64,000 bases of DNA from JASJBU01 sp963790775 (lineage in GTDB: Bacteria > Pseudomonadota > Gammaproteobacteria > Chromatiales > Chromatiaceae). Under the pieces are notes generated by a model. It ran no database searches, was not told where the DNA came from, and saw only the letters and a program-made list of their open reading frames with translations. The position numbers were made by a program, and so were the translations under genes. The stretch's first letter is position 1; every line of letters begins with the position of its first letter. The DNA lies in NCBI GenBank assembly GCA_963790775.1, contig CAWBPR010000020.1, forward strand, positions 3,809 to 67,808. The letters are read 5' to 3'. Below are positions 43,411 through 52,181 of the stretch, one piece after another.

Positions 43411-44478
43411 ATGTCCCAGAGCGATAATCCAACCCCAGGGGTAAATCTGGGTCTGGCGGGAAAGACCGCACAGGCCTTTATCCATTCACCACTGTCACCG
43501 CTGCTGTTTCTCGCCATGCTGGCGATGGGAATCCTCGGCCTGATGGCCACCCCGCGCCAGGAAGATCCGCAGATATCCGTGCCGCTCATCGACATCTTTC
43601 TGGCATACCCGGGCGCTGCTGCGGCTCAGGTGGCGGACATGGCGGTAGAGCCCCTGGAAAGGATCATGAGTGAGATCCCCGGGGTCAAGCATGTCTACTC
43701 GGCCAGCGCCCGGGGCCAGGGTGTAGTGACTGTCCGCTTCAAGGTGGGAGAGCAGATAGGGCCGTCCTTGATCAAGGTGCATGACAAGCTGGCCTCCAAT
43801 CTGGACAAGATGCCTGTCGGGGTTCAGATGCCGCCACTGGTGAAGCCGAAGGGCATCGATGATGTGCCTGTGGTTACCCTCACGCTGCGTTCTGCTGAAC
43901 TGGATGGCGGCAGCCTGCGGCGTCTTGGGCTCAACCTGCTGCAACAATTGAACCGGATCCCGGATACCGGCCAGGGCTTCGTGGTGGGCGGCCAGAGTGA
44001 AGAGATTCGGGTGGAGATCCTGCCCAATAAGCTGGCGGGTTCAGGTGTCACCACCGATCAGGTGGCAAACGTCATCCGCGGCGCCAACGCGGAAAATGTT
44101 GCCGGACGCTCGGAGGCGGACAATCGCTCCTTGCGCGTCTATGCCGGTAGTTTTCTGTACAGCGCCAACCAGGTGGGGAATCTGGTGGTTGACGTGGTGG
44201 ATGGGCGGCCGGTCTATGTGCGGGATGTGGCCCGGGTCAAGCGCACCATCCAGGATGCGGATAATTACGTCAACTACTACACCGGCGCGGCCTATGCCGA
44301 GACCTTCGAGGATCAGACGCCGGCCGATGGTGAACAGGCGGTAACCGTAGCGATCGCCAAAAAGCAGGGCAGCAATGGTGTGACGGTCGCTAACAGTATC
44401 CTGCAGCATGGTCGAGTCCCTCAAGGGCCGCTTGATCCCGGAGCAGGTGAAGGTGGAGGTGACCCGCAACTATGGTGA
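43411..44478 (+). CDS. RND efflux pump, N-terminal fragment (frameshifted gene)
   Basis: Genuine up to about residue 333: TM1 (SPLSPLLFLAMLAMGILGLM), then the AcrB-type porter domain ATPRQEDPQISVPLIDIFLA-like sequence, with EPLERIMSEIPGVKHVYS and VAIAKKQGSNGVTVANSILQ. The frame breaks near 44405-44410 and ends in nonsense at 44478; the continuation lies in the frame of the next entry. The reconstructed pump would be about 1,095 residues. Confidence 0.87.
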   Translation: MSQSDNPTPGVNLGLAGKTAQAFIHSPLSPLLFLAMLAMGILGLMATPRQEDPQISVPLIDIFLAYPGAAAAQVADMAVEPLERIMSEIPGVKHVYSASARGQGVVTVRFKVGEQIGPSLIKVHDKLASNLDKMPVGVQMPPLVKPKGIDDVPVVTLTLRSAELDGGSLRRLGLNLLQQLNRIPDTGQGFVVGGQSEEIRVEILPNKLAGSGVTTDQVANVIRGANAENVAGRSEADNRSLRVYAGSFLYSANQVGNLVVDVVDGRPVYVRDVARVKRTIQDADNYVNYYTGAAYAETFEDQTPADGEQAVTVAIAKKQGSNGVTVANSILQHGRVPQGPLDPGAGEGGGDPQLW

Positions 44479-46696
44479 AACAGCACAGGACAAGGTCAAC
44501 GAACTGCTGTTCAAGCTGGTCGTGGCAACCGGTATCGTCACCATTCTGGTTTGGTGGTTCTTAGGTTTGAAACCCGCCATCGTGGTCACGGTGGTGATTC
44601 CCGTGGTAATTCTGATGACGGTCTTTGCCGCATTTCTGATGGGCTTCACCATCGACCGCGTCTCTCTGTTCGCGCTGATCTTTTCCATCGGCATTCTGGT
44701 GGATGATGCGATTGTAGTGGTGGAGAACATCTACCGGCGCTGGCTGATAGCCGACAGCACCGCCACCTCGGTAGCGGTGGATGCGGTGCGCGAGGTGGGT
44801 AACCCCACGATTCTGGCGACCTTTACCGTGGTGGCGGCGCTGTTGCCGATGGCCTTTGTCAGCGGTCTGATGGGCCCCTACATGGCGCCGATACCGATAC
44901 TCGGTTCTGTGGCCATGATCATCTCGTTGTTTGCCGCATTTGCCTTCACCTCCTACCTGGCGATGCGTATCAGACCCTCCATGGGAAAACTGCACAAGGC
45001 CGAAGAAAAAGAACACGCGACCAACGAGAAACTGGATAAATTCTTCCGCAAGGTGTTGCCGCCGCTGTTGGATAATCGCCTTGCAGGGTTTGGTTTCCTC
45101 ACCGCCCTGGTTGTCGCCTTCTTTGCTGTCTGTATGCTATTCTACTCGACCGCGGTGACGGTAAAGATGCTGCCATTCGACAACAAGCCGGAATTTGCCG
45201 TGGTCATCGATATGCCGGAGGGAACCGCACTGCCGACTACCTCCAATCTGGCCCGTGAACTGGCTGAGGCGTTGCGCGATATTCCTGAAGTGGTTGCCCT
45301 GCAGACCTATGCCGGTACTGCCCGGCCATTCGACTTCAATGGCATGGTGCGTCACTACTACCTGCGTCAGGAGCCTTGGCAGGGTGAGATCCAGGTGCAG
45401 TTGACGCATAAGAAAAAACGTTCGCGCAGCAGTCATGAGATAGCCGAGCAGGCGCGCAACATTCTGACACCCCTCGCCTGGGCTGAAGGCGCCCGGATAA
45501 CCGTTGCCGAGATGCCTCCGGGACCGCCGGTCATGCAGTCGGTGGTGGCGGAGATCTACGGACCGGATGAGAAGACCCGCAGGGAAGTGGCGGAAGTGAT
45601 GACCGCTGTCTTTCACTCGGTGGATGGACTGGCGGATGTCGATAACTATCTCACCGAGCCCTATGACTCCTGGCGTTTTCAGATCAACACTCAGAAGGCT
45701 TCGATTCAGGGCATTTCAAACAGCACGATCATCGAAGCCCTGTCTGCCGCCATGGGTGGATACAAGATAGCCGATGTGCGGGAGGGTTCCGCTCTGGAAC
45801 CGACCTGGATCGTGATGCAGGCGCCGCTCTCGTTGCGCGCCAATCCTCAGGCCTTGGCGGATCTTCCGATTCCTGGTCCCGAGGGTCTGAGTGTACCTCT
45901 GGCCGAGTTGGGACACTTCGTGAAGTCGCCGGAAGAATCCATGATCTACCATAAGGATCTGCGGCCAGTGGAATATGTGGTGGGCGACTCGGTGGGCCGC
46001 CTCGGCGCGCCTATCTATCCCATGTTGAAGGTGGATGAAGAACTCCAGGACTACGTCACACCGGATGGGGTGACGCTTTCCGGCACCATGACCGGCCCTC
46101 CAGAGGATAATGGACTTTCCGGTTTCGAATGGTCTGGCGAATGGACCGTGACCTATGAGACCTTTCGCGATATGGGCGCCGCTTTCGCGGTGGCCCTGAT
46201 CCTGATCTACATGCTGGTGGTGGGGATGTTCGGAAATTTTCTGGTGCCCGCCATCATTATGGCGCCCATCCCACTGACACTGTTGGGCATAGTGCCAGGA
46301 CATCTGATCTTCAATGCCCAGTTTACCGCTACCTCGATGATCGGATTTATCGCCCTGGCGGGCATTATCGTGCGTAATTCCATCCTGCTGGTGGACTTTG
46401 CCGTTGAGGAGGTGCGCAGGGGTATAGACGTGCGCGAAGCGGTGCTTCTCTCGTGTAAAGCCCGCACCCGTCCGATCATGATTACGGCCTTTGCATTAAT
46501 GGGTGGTGCATCAGTTATACTCACAGACCCAATCTTTCAGGGTATGGCCGTCTCTTTATTGTTTGGAGTATTTGTCTCTACTGTATTAACTCTGGTGGTT
46601 ATTCCGTTGGGCTGTGTCAGTGCCGCCAAGAGTCTGACCAGCATTGCCGTTGCCAGGAGCAGTGAAAACATGAAGTCTGTCCAGGACGAACAGTGA
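44408..46696 (+). CDS. RND efflux pump, C-terminal fragment (frameshifted gene)
   Basis: 762 residues starting VESLKGRLIPEQVKVEVTRN. Holds TM2-TM6 with the proton-relay Asp pair in GILVDDAIVVVENIYRR, the second porter domain, and TM7-TM12 (VALILIYMLVVGMFGNFLVP, GFIALAGIIVRNSILLVDFA). Family HAE-type. Substrate unknown. One base difference near 44407 (CTGCAGCATG) separates the fragments. The stop is 17 bp from the next transcript's predicted region. Confidence 0.88.
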   Translation: MVESLKGRLIPEQVKVEVTRNYGETAQDKVNELLFKLVVATGIVTILVWWFLGLKPAIVVTVVIPVVILMTVFAAFLMGFTIDRVSLFALIFSIGILVDDAIVVVENIYRRWLIADSTATSVAVDAVREVGNPTILATFTVVAALLPMAFVSGLMGPYMAPIPILGSVAMIISLFAAFAFTSYLAMRIRPSMGKLHKAEEKEHATNEKLDKFFRKVLPPLLDNRLAGFGFLTALVVAFFAVCMLFYSTAVTVKMLPFDNKPEFAVVIDMPEGTALPTTSNLARELAEALRDIPEVVALQTYAGTARPFDFNGMVRHYYLRQEPWQGEIQVQLTHKKKRSRSSHEIAEQARNILTPLAWAEGARITVAEMPPGPPVMQSVVAEIYGPDEKTRREVAEVMTAVFHSVDGLADVDNYLTEPYDSWRFQINTQKASIQGISNSTIIEALSAAMGGYKIADVREGSALEPTWIVMQAPLSLRANPQALADLPIPGPEGLSVPLAELGHFVKSPEESMIYHKDLRPVEYVVGDSVGRLGAPIYPMLKVDEELQDYVTPDGVTLSGTMTGPPEDNGLSGFEWSGEWTVTYETFRDMGAAFAVALILIYMLVVGMFGNFLVPAIIMAPIPLTLLGIVPGHLIFNAQFTATSMIGFIALAGIIVRNSILLVDFAVEEVRRGIDVREAVLLSCKARTRPIMITAFALMGGASVILTDPIFQGMAVSLLFGVFVSTVLTLVVIPLGCVSAAKSLTSIAVARSSENMKSVQDEQ

Positions 46697-46747
46697 TTTC
46701 CTGATAAGTTAACTACTACATGGTCGTATGAGGTGTCCGGAATTTCT

Positions 46748-47542
46748 ATGAATATTTATACGCTGAAATCAGCTCTTATCGTCCTTGCACTGCTGTTGCC
46801 GGCGCAACACTCTTTTGCAAGAGATTCAATTCGGGATCACGGTACTATTCCAGAGTGGGATTCCTCAGGTTGGAGTTATGACGGTGAAACGGGACCGACA
46901 AACTGGGCGCAGCTCTCCGATGCCTATGCAGAGTGTGGGGCCGGCTCAAATCAGTCACCTGTGGATATCAGTGAAGCAAGCTATGCTCATTTGCCGGCGC
47001 TGAACTTCAGTTACCGCACCAGCATGACATCAGTCTATCGAAAGCCAAACCAGTTATGGCTGGATTACGATTCAGGCAGTGCTTTGAAGGTCGAGGGTAA
47101 GCGATACAGATTCCTGGGTTTTGATTTTCATACACCCGGAGAGCACAGTTTTCGTGGCAGGACTGCTGATATGGAGATCCATCTACATCATCTCAGTTCA
47201 AGCGGTGAACCCCTAATCGTGGCTATCCCCGTCAATGGTGGTCATAGAAAGAACATTACACTTACCCGAATCTGGGAAAACGTTCCGGACGTGAGATCAC
47301 GTAAGCGAAATCGCCGGGTCGGAATCAATGCCATGTTCCTGTTGCCGACAGACCGCAGTTATTATTTATACCAGGGTTCGGAAACCAGGCCACCCTGCAC
47401 TGAAGATGTTCAATGGATTGTATTTAAAACCCCTACCAGGGTTTCATGGGATGAGATTAACCATTACAAGAGTATTATTGGTTCAAATGCCAGGACGATT
47501 CAGCCACTGAATAACAGGGTGATTCTAACCAGCGCCAGGTGA
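46748..47542 (+). CDS. Alpha-carbonic-anhydrase-like secreted protein with altered zinc ligand
   Basis: 264 residues from ATG 46748 (alternative GTG at 46733). Signal peptide NIYTLKSALIVLALLLPAQHSFA. The alpha-CA fold is clear: WAQLSDAYAECGAGSNQSPVDI, FLGFDFHTPGEHSF, MEIHLHHL, RPPCTEDVQWIVFKTP. The HFH pair holding two zinc ligands in family members reads DFH (Asp126, His128) here; the third His (His145) and the Thr after the conserved CysTP-type loop (Thr218) remain. Disulfide partners Cys63 and Cys217 are present. Either zinc is bound by Asp/His/His or catalysis is lost. Confidence 0.82.
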   Translation: MNIYTLKSALIVLALLLPAQHSFARDSIRDHGTIPEWDSSGWSYDGETGPTNWAQLSDAYAECGAGSNQSPVDISEASYAHLPALNFSYRTSMTSVYRKPNQLWLDYDSGSALKVEGKRYRFLGFDFHTPGEHSFRGRTADMEIHLHHLSSSGEPLIVAIPVNGGHRKNITLTRIWENVPDVRSRKRNRRVGINAMFLLPTDRSYYLYQGSETRPPCTEDVQWIVFKTPTRVSWDEINHYKSIIGSNARTIQPLNNRVILTSAR

Positions 47543-47862
47543 GTCTATGGATCGTTGAATCTTTCGCTGCTGCAGGGCCATCCGTCATGAAGTTTGGCTG
47601 CAAAATTTTCAAGTGTGAAAGCGGATTGTCGAACTATTGAATGCGGCATCCATTCGAGTTTTACAAACGACAGAGAGTTGGCCTCAAATAAGGAACGGAT
47701 GCACGAGCGGATAGGGACGCGAGTGTCCTGGGGTGTCGAAAAAATTTACACTAACTTGGGGTCAGTGCGGATACATGGATGAATAATCTATTAAAAACAG
47801 CGGCTTGCTGATATGGCATGGTAGATGCAACAAGGTCAGTAAAGCGGTTAAGGAGAAGTCAG
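47543..47862. other. Gap before the small peptide gene
   Basis: A frame at 47594-47782 is open but has no ribosome-binding site or recognised domain. Otherwise nothing supported; the last 100 bp should carry the promoter for the small peptide transcript. Confidence 0.35.
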
Positions 47863-47955
47863 ATGAAAAACAATACAAATATCTCAAAATGTTGGCCGGA
47901 AGATCCAGCATGGCCCGACCCTTCTGGACACGATCCGTATGATATCGAATTCTGA
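47863..47955 (+). CDS. 30-residue peptide gene, function unknown
   Basis: ATG at 47863 preceded by TAAGGAGAAG (strong Shine-Dalgarno, 7 bp spacing), 30 codons, stop TGA at 47953-47955, then a strong terminator 29 bp later. The peptide begins KNNTNISKCWPEDPAWPD and continues PSGHDPYDIEF: one Cys, two Trp, four Pro and many acidic residues, no signal or membrane segment. The isolated ribosome-binding site, short frame and perfect terminator suggest a dedicated small transcript. It could be a small protein, leader peptide or precursor; no modifying enzyme lies nearby. Confidence 0.55.
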   Translation: MKNNTNISKCWPEDPAWPDPSGHDPYDIEF

Positions 47956-47983
47956 TTGATAGATTAGCTGTATTTAATCCGCA

Positions 47984-48023
47984 AGCAGGACCAGCCTTGG
48001 CAAAGGCTGGTCCTGCTTTTTTT
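47984..48023 (+). terminator. Strong intrinsic terminator
   Basis: Perfect 15-bp stem AGCAGGACCAGCCTT / AAGGCTGGTCCTGCT with loop GGCA, followed by T6. Terminates the small peptide transcript. Confidence 0.9.
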
Positions 48024-48169
48024 ATGAAGCAGTTTGATGTTTTCGCTTTATCTTTTCATGTGGAATGAATGAAAATACTCGTATGGACCAGGGGTGCGCC
48101 AAAGCCGGCTAACACAATCAGATGATAAACGCCGAGTAAAAAATACCGGCAGTGAAGATGAAATGAACC

Positions 48170-48508
48170 ATGGCTAAATATTCCAAGACAAACAGGGTCT
48201 CCAGCCAAACGGAAGATGAAGCAATGAAGATTGCCAGGGGTACGCAAAAACCTGGTCAAACGAAAGAGCAGACAAAGCTGATTGCCCAGGGCATTCAAAA
48301 AGGGATTGATCAATATAAAAAACAATACAAGATAAAAGCCAGGGCGCTGGATAAGCAACTGAAGAAAGTTACAACCCAACAGGAAGAGAAGCAACAGGGA
48401 GGTGTGGAGACGGTTGAGGTGATAAAATACCGGCGAAGCATAATGCCATGGTTACTGCTCATACTTTCATGGGCAGGGTTTGCTGCATACCAGTTTTTTT
48501 TGAAATAG
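48170..48508 (+). CDS. DUF2956 family protein
   Basis: 112 residues. SQTEDEAMKIARGTQKPGQT followed by KEQTKLIAQGIQKGIDQYKK is the DUF2956 core. A charged linker (KKVTTQQEEKQQGG) leads to a C-terminal membrane helix (IMPWLLLILSWAGFAAYQFF), so it is a tail-anchored inner-membrane protein. Function unknown. It is followed 68 bp later by the heme protein gene. Confidence 0.85.
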   Translation: MAKYSKTNRVSSQTEDEAMKIARGTQKPGQTKEQTKLIAQGIQKGIDQYKKQYKIKARALDKQLKKVTTQQEEKQQGGVETVEVIKYRRSIMPWLLLILSWAGFAAYQFFLK

Positions 48509-48575
48509 AGTCAGCCAGCCCATCCTTTAGGGTAACGTGTGTTGAGTTGTATGTTCAAACAGGAGAAGTTAATCA

Positions 48576-49073
48576 ATGTTAAGAATAATCAATCTATCGA
48601 TGCTTATGCTGCTCGCATCGGTGTCTGTGGCTGAAGAACACAAACATTCAGGCCATGAAGTTGCCGGTCAACTCAATCTCTCAAAGGAAGTGCATGAAAT
48701 GCTTACTCTGGAGATGAAGGAGATCAGAAAGGGAATGGAATCCATGGTCTATGCCGTTGCGGCGGGTCAGTGGGATGAAGTCGCGAAAACAGCCAGCAGC
48801 ATCAAGCACGGGTTTATTCTCAAGCAGCAGTTAACCGAGCAGCAACAGCATGAGTTACATGAGAAACTACCTCATGGATTCAAGGAGCAGGACAGAAAGT
48901 TTCATTATTATGCCGGTATGCTCTCCCATGTCGCGGAAGAGAAAGATATCGAGCTTGTTCACTTCTTTATTTACAAGATGAATGAGGCCTGCACCGCATG
49001 TCACGGCAAGTATGCATCAGGCAAGTTCAAAGGCCTGCAAATAAAAAATAGACATGCAGAGCATATGCACTAA
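48576..49073 (+). CDS. Cytochrome c'-like c-type heme protein
   Basis: 165 residues: signal peptide (INLSMLMLLASVSVAE), His-rich start of the mature protein (EHKHSGHEVAG), a four-helix pattern and a single heme site CTACH (Cys139-His143) near the C-terminus, the arrangement of cytochromes c' and relatives. The tail GLQIKNRHAEHMH adds more His. A periplasmic electron carrier or gas (NO)-binding protein by family. The N- and C-terminal His clusters could also bind metal; that is inference. Confidence 0.8.
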   Translation: MLRIINLSMLMLLASVSVAEEHKHSGHEVAGQLNLSKEVHEMLTLEMKEIRKGMESMVYAVAAGQWDEVAKTASSIKHGFILKQQLTEQQQHELHEKLPHGFKEQDRKFHYYAGMLSHVAEEKDIELVHFFIYKMNEACTACHGKYASGKFKGLQIKNRHAEHMH

Positions 49074-49247
49074 AGGCTGAGAGATAGAATAACCGCAGCC
49101 TCCCGTACCTGGACAAGGGAGGTTGTAGTTGAAGGTTTCATCAGTCTCGAGCGGTGCTACCGCCCAGCGTTTTGCTGCCTTGGCCAGGTCCAGCTCGATT
49201 AGATGCAAAAGGCAGCTTGGACATGTATACAATATCTACTGCCTCTT

Positions 49248-50498
49248 TCAGGCAAATTGAATCGATTGGCCTGAGATCACATCACCCGCAGAATAGGAGA
49301 CGGCATTCATTATCTTGCCATGCTGATCGATGAGGGTGATTTCATCCCCCGTGTTGTTGAGCGGCATCTCCCCAGCCTGAAGTGTTATCTCTGTGGTCTG
49401 ACCTGGCTTAATATCGCCGCGCAGTGCGAATCGCCTGCCTGAGCGGTCCTGCATTGACCAGCCTTCCAAACTGACACCGACCCTGCCCGTATTACTCAGT
49501 TGCAGTTGCTCAAAACCGGCATCTGCTCCCGAAGGATTGGGCAGGAGTGATGTTATTCGCACTGCAACCTGGGGAGTGAGGTCCACCCGCGATTTGACGC
49601 TGTCTGAGATTTGATCGGGTGAGGTAACAACCATCTGTGGCCGGTTGTTATAGGCGCTCAGTTGTCCCGTCACATAGGCATAACTGCGTCGTGGATGGTC
49701 ATCTCCACGGCTGATGTAGCGTGATTCCAATAAATTCAAAATCTCCTGTCCTGTCGGCGAATCGAGATTGGGGATAAACAGATTAAATGGCTGCTTAATG
49801 GAACCAATGCCGATCAACCCGTGACGTCCGCCAACTCGGGTAAGGGAGCTGAGTTCTGTGAAGACTGTAACCGAATCCTCTGTCTTGGCCTTGGTTTCGA
49901 GGGCTAAATAGTCGAGCCGGGTATTCAATATTGATGGATCTATCGCACGGATTTTACGGTAACTGTCGATCAGCGTTGCACGTAGCTGCCACCAGGTGCC
50001 GAGCACGGCATAATTCCTGTGCGCAACTCCATTAACCGTAATCTGATCCCACACTCCGAGGTGATGGCGTTGGGCGTTCTGTTCAGCTTGGGTATATCGC
50101 AGGTGATGGCCGGTAAATTCGGCATTGCCGTATTTCATGAAATAAGGGCTATATCCCTCGCGGATCATCGTTTCCTGAAAGTCCACCCCGTCGCGATAGA
50201 CATACACCAGCAGGCGCCCGAAGTTGCCCCGGTATTTCTGTAGACAGGTCGCCAGGTCTTCATTGCCAGGAAATTCGATAGTGACTTCGTCAGCATCCAG
50301 AAAAAACAGTTCGGCCCGTTGTTTTGCCTTTTTCCCCCAGGGGGTGATGGGCTTACTGCCGCCAGCGATGGACTCTTCAGTATCCAGCGCCAGTATGCGC
50401 AGTGATTCATCCTTCTCATCACCCGGTAGAAAGACCCGAATCGTATCGCCATCCACGATGCGGCTGAATTTGACCTTCAGATGCGTTCCATTGAGCAT
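49248..50498 (-). CDS. SNase-like nuclease fused to a lamin-tail domain
   Basis: 416 residues, no signal peptide. N-terminal staphylococcal-nuclease domain (about 1-150): FSRIVDGDTIRVFLPG, LRILALDTEES (catalytic Asp/Arg region), GRLLVYVYRDGVDFQ, REGYSPYF, AEQNAQRHHLGVW. A middle region (170-310) with RLDYLALETKAKT and FTELSSL that I do not recognise, perhaps an OB-fold. C-terminal lamin-tail domain (about 318-416): VAVRITSLLPNPSGADAGFE, LEGWSMQDRSGRRFAL, INNTGDEITLID-like strand. Likely acts on DNA or RNA; the target is unknown. Confidence 0.8.
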   Translation of the reverse strand: MLNGTHLKVKFSRIVDGDTIRVFLPGDEKDESLRILALDTEESIAGGSKPITPWGKKAKQRAELFFLDADEVTIEFPGNEDLATCLQKYRGNFGRLLVYVYRDGVDFQETMIREGYSPYFMKYGNAEFTGHHLRYTQAEQNAQRHHLGVWDQITVNGVAHRNYAVLGTWWQLRATLIDSYRKIRAIDPSILNTRLDYLALETKAKTEDSVTVFTELSSLTRVGGRHGLIGIGSIKQPFNLFIPNLDSPTGQEILNLLESRYISRGDDHPRRSYAYVTGQLSAYNNRPQMVVTSPDQISDSVKSRVDLTPQVAVRITSLLPNPSGADAGFEQLQLSNTGRVGVSLEGWSMQDRSGRRFALRGDIKPGQTTEITLQAGEMPLNNTGDEITLIDQHGKIMNAVSYSAGDVISGQSIQFA

Positions 50499-50657
50499 TG
50501 TCTCTCTCCTCAGCTTGGTTGTGATGTCTATTTAGAGCAGTTGCCTGTCAAATTACAAGTAACAAAATCATGTGTCAGGTTGAGTGTTGAATGATAAAAG
50601 CCGGGGGAACCCAGACTCAACCTCTGCTGTGGCCTGTTTTTGGGTGTTATGGGCAAT

Positions 50658-51719
50658 TCAATGTTGTTGAAACTGTTTGAAAAATTCACCGATAGCGGTA
50701 GCCAGACTCTTGGGTCTGTGTTTATTTCTCAGGCTGCTGAGCATGGCGGATCGGGTAGCGGGAACGAACAACAGGTCACTTAGGATATTGTTGAAGAAAT
50801 GCTGGCCCTGATCATTTTGCGCAAGGCAGGCCAGATACTGATCTCTGATCCGCTCATCCAACAGCATTTCCCAGGCGCGGCCACTGATTGCGGCCAGAAT
50901 ATCGCTGCGTCTGGCCACGTCACTTGCCAGTACCTGGTGGATAATGCGCTGTTTTAGGCCTTCTGCAGGAGCGCTTGAGATGCCTCGCAAACAGGCGCTG
51001 AGGATCTGTGGATCTGGTGCTGCAGCTGTGAGGGCTTGCCCAGCTCTGGATATCAGTGCCTGTGAAATATCATTTGAAATACATTCATTTTCCAGGCAGT
51101 GGCAGATGGCTTCCAGGGGAGCGGGGGGCAGCTGAGGGATTGCGGCAGAGAGTATGGTGTGGTTCTCCTCCAACGCCCATCGAACGGCGAGATCAGCTAT
51201 GCCCTGATAGCCGAGAAATGACCACTGCTCCCAGCCGAGCTTGCCACTGAAGTAATCCCGGGCATGCACATAGTATCGGGAAGGGGGTTGCTCCAGCAGC
51301 AGCGTTACCTTGGCATGGATAATCGCCATGCGTTCAGGTTTAGGGCGAAATACATAGGGATTATCCTGCAGTACGGCCTGCATCTTTTCTGTCATGTCAG
51401 TAGGCTTGAGTTTTATATCCACTGTCTCAATCAGTCGATGCAGAAACTCATCGCGTGCTGCAAGTACCAGTTTTCTCTGCTCGTCCAGAGGAAAACGGAT
51501 AAACCAGATCAGAGGTTCGGGCAGGTGGGGTGACTGATCCTGCAGCAAAACACCCAACCAGGCCTGTTGTTGCAAGGGATAAGGGTAAGCCAGTTCAGTC
51601 AGCTCGAATGTGACAAATTCATCCCTTGGGATTATGTCTACCCGCCTGCCCATGTCATAAAAAGAGAGCTGGGAACCGGCGGCTTCGAGAAATTCAGTTA
51701 GGGTTGAGATTTTGGTCAT
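50658..51719 (-). CDS. DUF3549 family protein
   Basis: 353 residues. Recognised from TLTEFLEAAGSQLSFYDMGR at the N-terminus, LAYPYPLQQQAWLGVLL and PEPLIWFIRFPLDEQRKLV. The C-terminal half is all helical with repeated Ala/Leu (HEAT-like appearance). No signal peptide. Widespread in gammaproteobacteria and of unknown function. The stop of ycgN-type gene upstream is 16 bp from its start, so they form one minus-strand unit. Confidence 0.82.
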   Translation of the reverse strand: MTKISTLTEFLEAAGSQLSFYDMGRRVDIIPRDEFVTFELTELAYPYPLQQQAWLGVLLQDQSPHLPEPLIWFIRFPLDEQRKLVLAARDEFLHRLIETVDIKLKPTDMTEKMQAVLQDNPYVFRPKPERMAIIHAKVTLLLEQPPSRYYVHARDYFSGKLGWEQWSFLGYQGIADLAVRWALEENHTILSAAIPQLPPAPLEAICHCLENECISNDISQALISRAGQALTAAAPDPQILSACLRGISSAPAEGLKQRIIHQVLASDVARRSDILAAISGRAWEMLLDERIRDQYLACLAQNDQGQHFFNNILSDLLFVPATRSAMLSSLRNKHRPKSLATAIGEFFKQFQQH

Positions 51720-51734
51720 TTCTCTGATTGGCGT

Positions 51735-52181
51735 TTATATCCAGTCGATCAGGTGAAATTCCCACTCATCGGCGTCTGATTCCCGGACAACCTTGCCGTA
51801 AATAGAGTTCCCGGAGGTCTCCACTGTGATCTTGGAGCCGGAAACCAAAGGATGCCATGGGGGAAGCTCCTTGCCTTCCGCAAGTAATCGGTAGGCGCAG
51901 GTTGGGGGCAGCCAGTAAGGGTCTTGCAGATCTGTCATACTCAGGGTGACACAGGTGGGTACTAGAACCGACCTGTCTGAATAGTGCGAGCAGCGGCAAT
52001 TTTCCAGATCAAGCAGATCGCACACTATATTGGTGTAGTAAATTTCCCGGGTATCTTCGTCTTCGAGTTTCTGCAGGCAGCATTTTGCGCAACCGTCACA
52101 GAGTGATTCCCACTGCTCGCGGCTCATCTCACTGAGAGAGCTTGTTTTCCAAAATGGCTTTAATTCTGCTGGCATTATCAT
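51735..52181 (-). CDS. YcgN-family cysteine cluster protein (UPF0260)
   Basis: 148 residues from ATG 52181 (a second ATG two codons later). LCDGCAKCCLQKLEDED holds the CxxCxxCC metal/Fe-S-like cluster, and VCDLLDLENCRCSHYSDR and PTCAYRL supply more cysteines, the UPF0153/UPF0260 pattern. In E. coli this is YcgN, of unknown biochemical role, next to the minC region. Here it precedes the DUF3549 gene. Confidence 0.88.
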   Translation of the reverse strand: MIMPAELKPFWKTSSLSEMSREQWESLCDGCAKCCLQKLEDEDTREIYYTNIVCDLLDLENCRCSHYSDRSVLVPTCVTLSMTDLQDPYWLPPTCAYRLLAEGKELPPWHPLVSGSKITVETSGNSIYGKVVRESDADEWEFHLIDWI

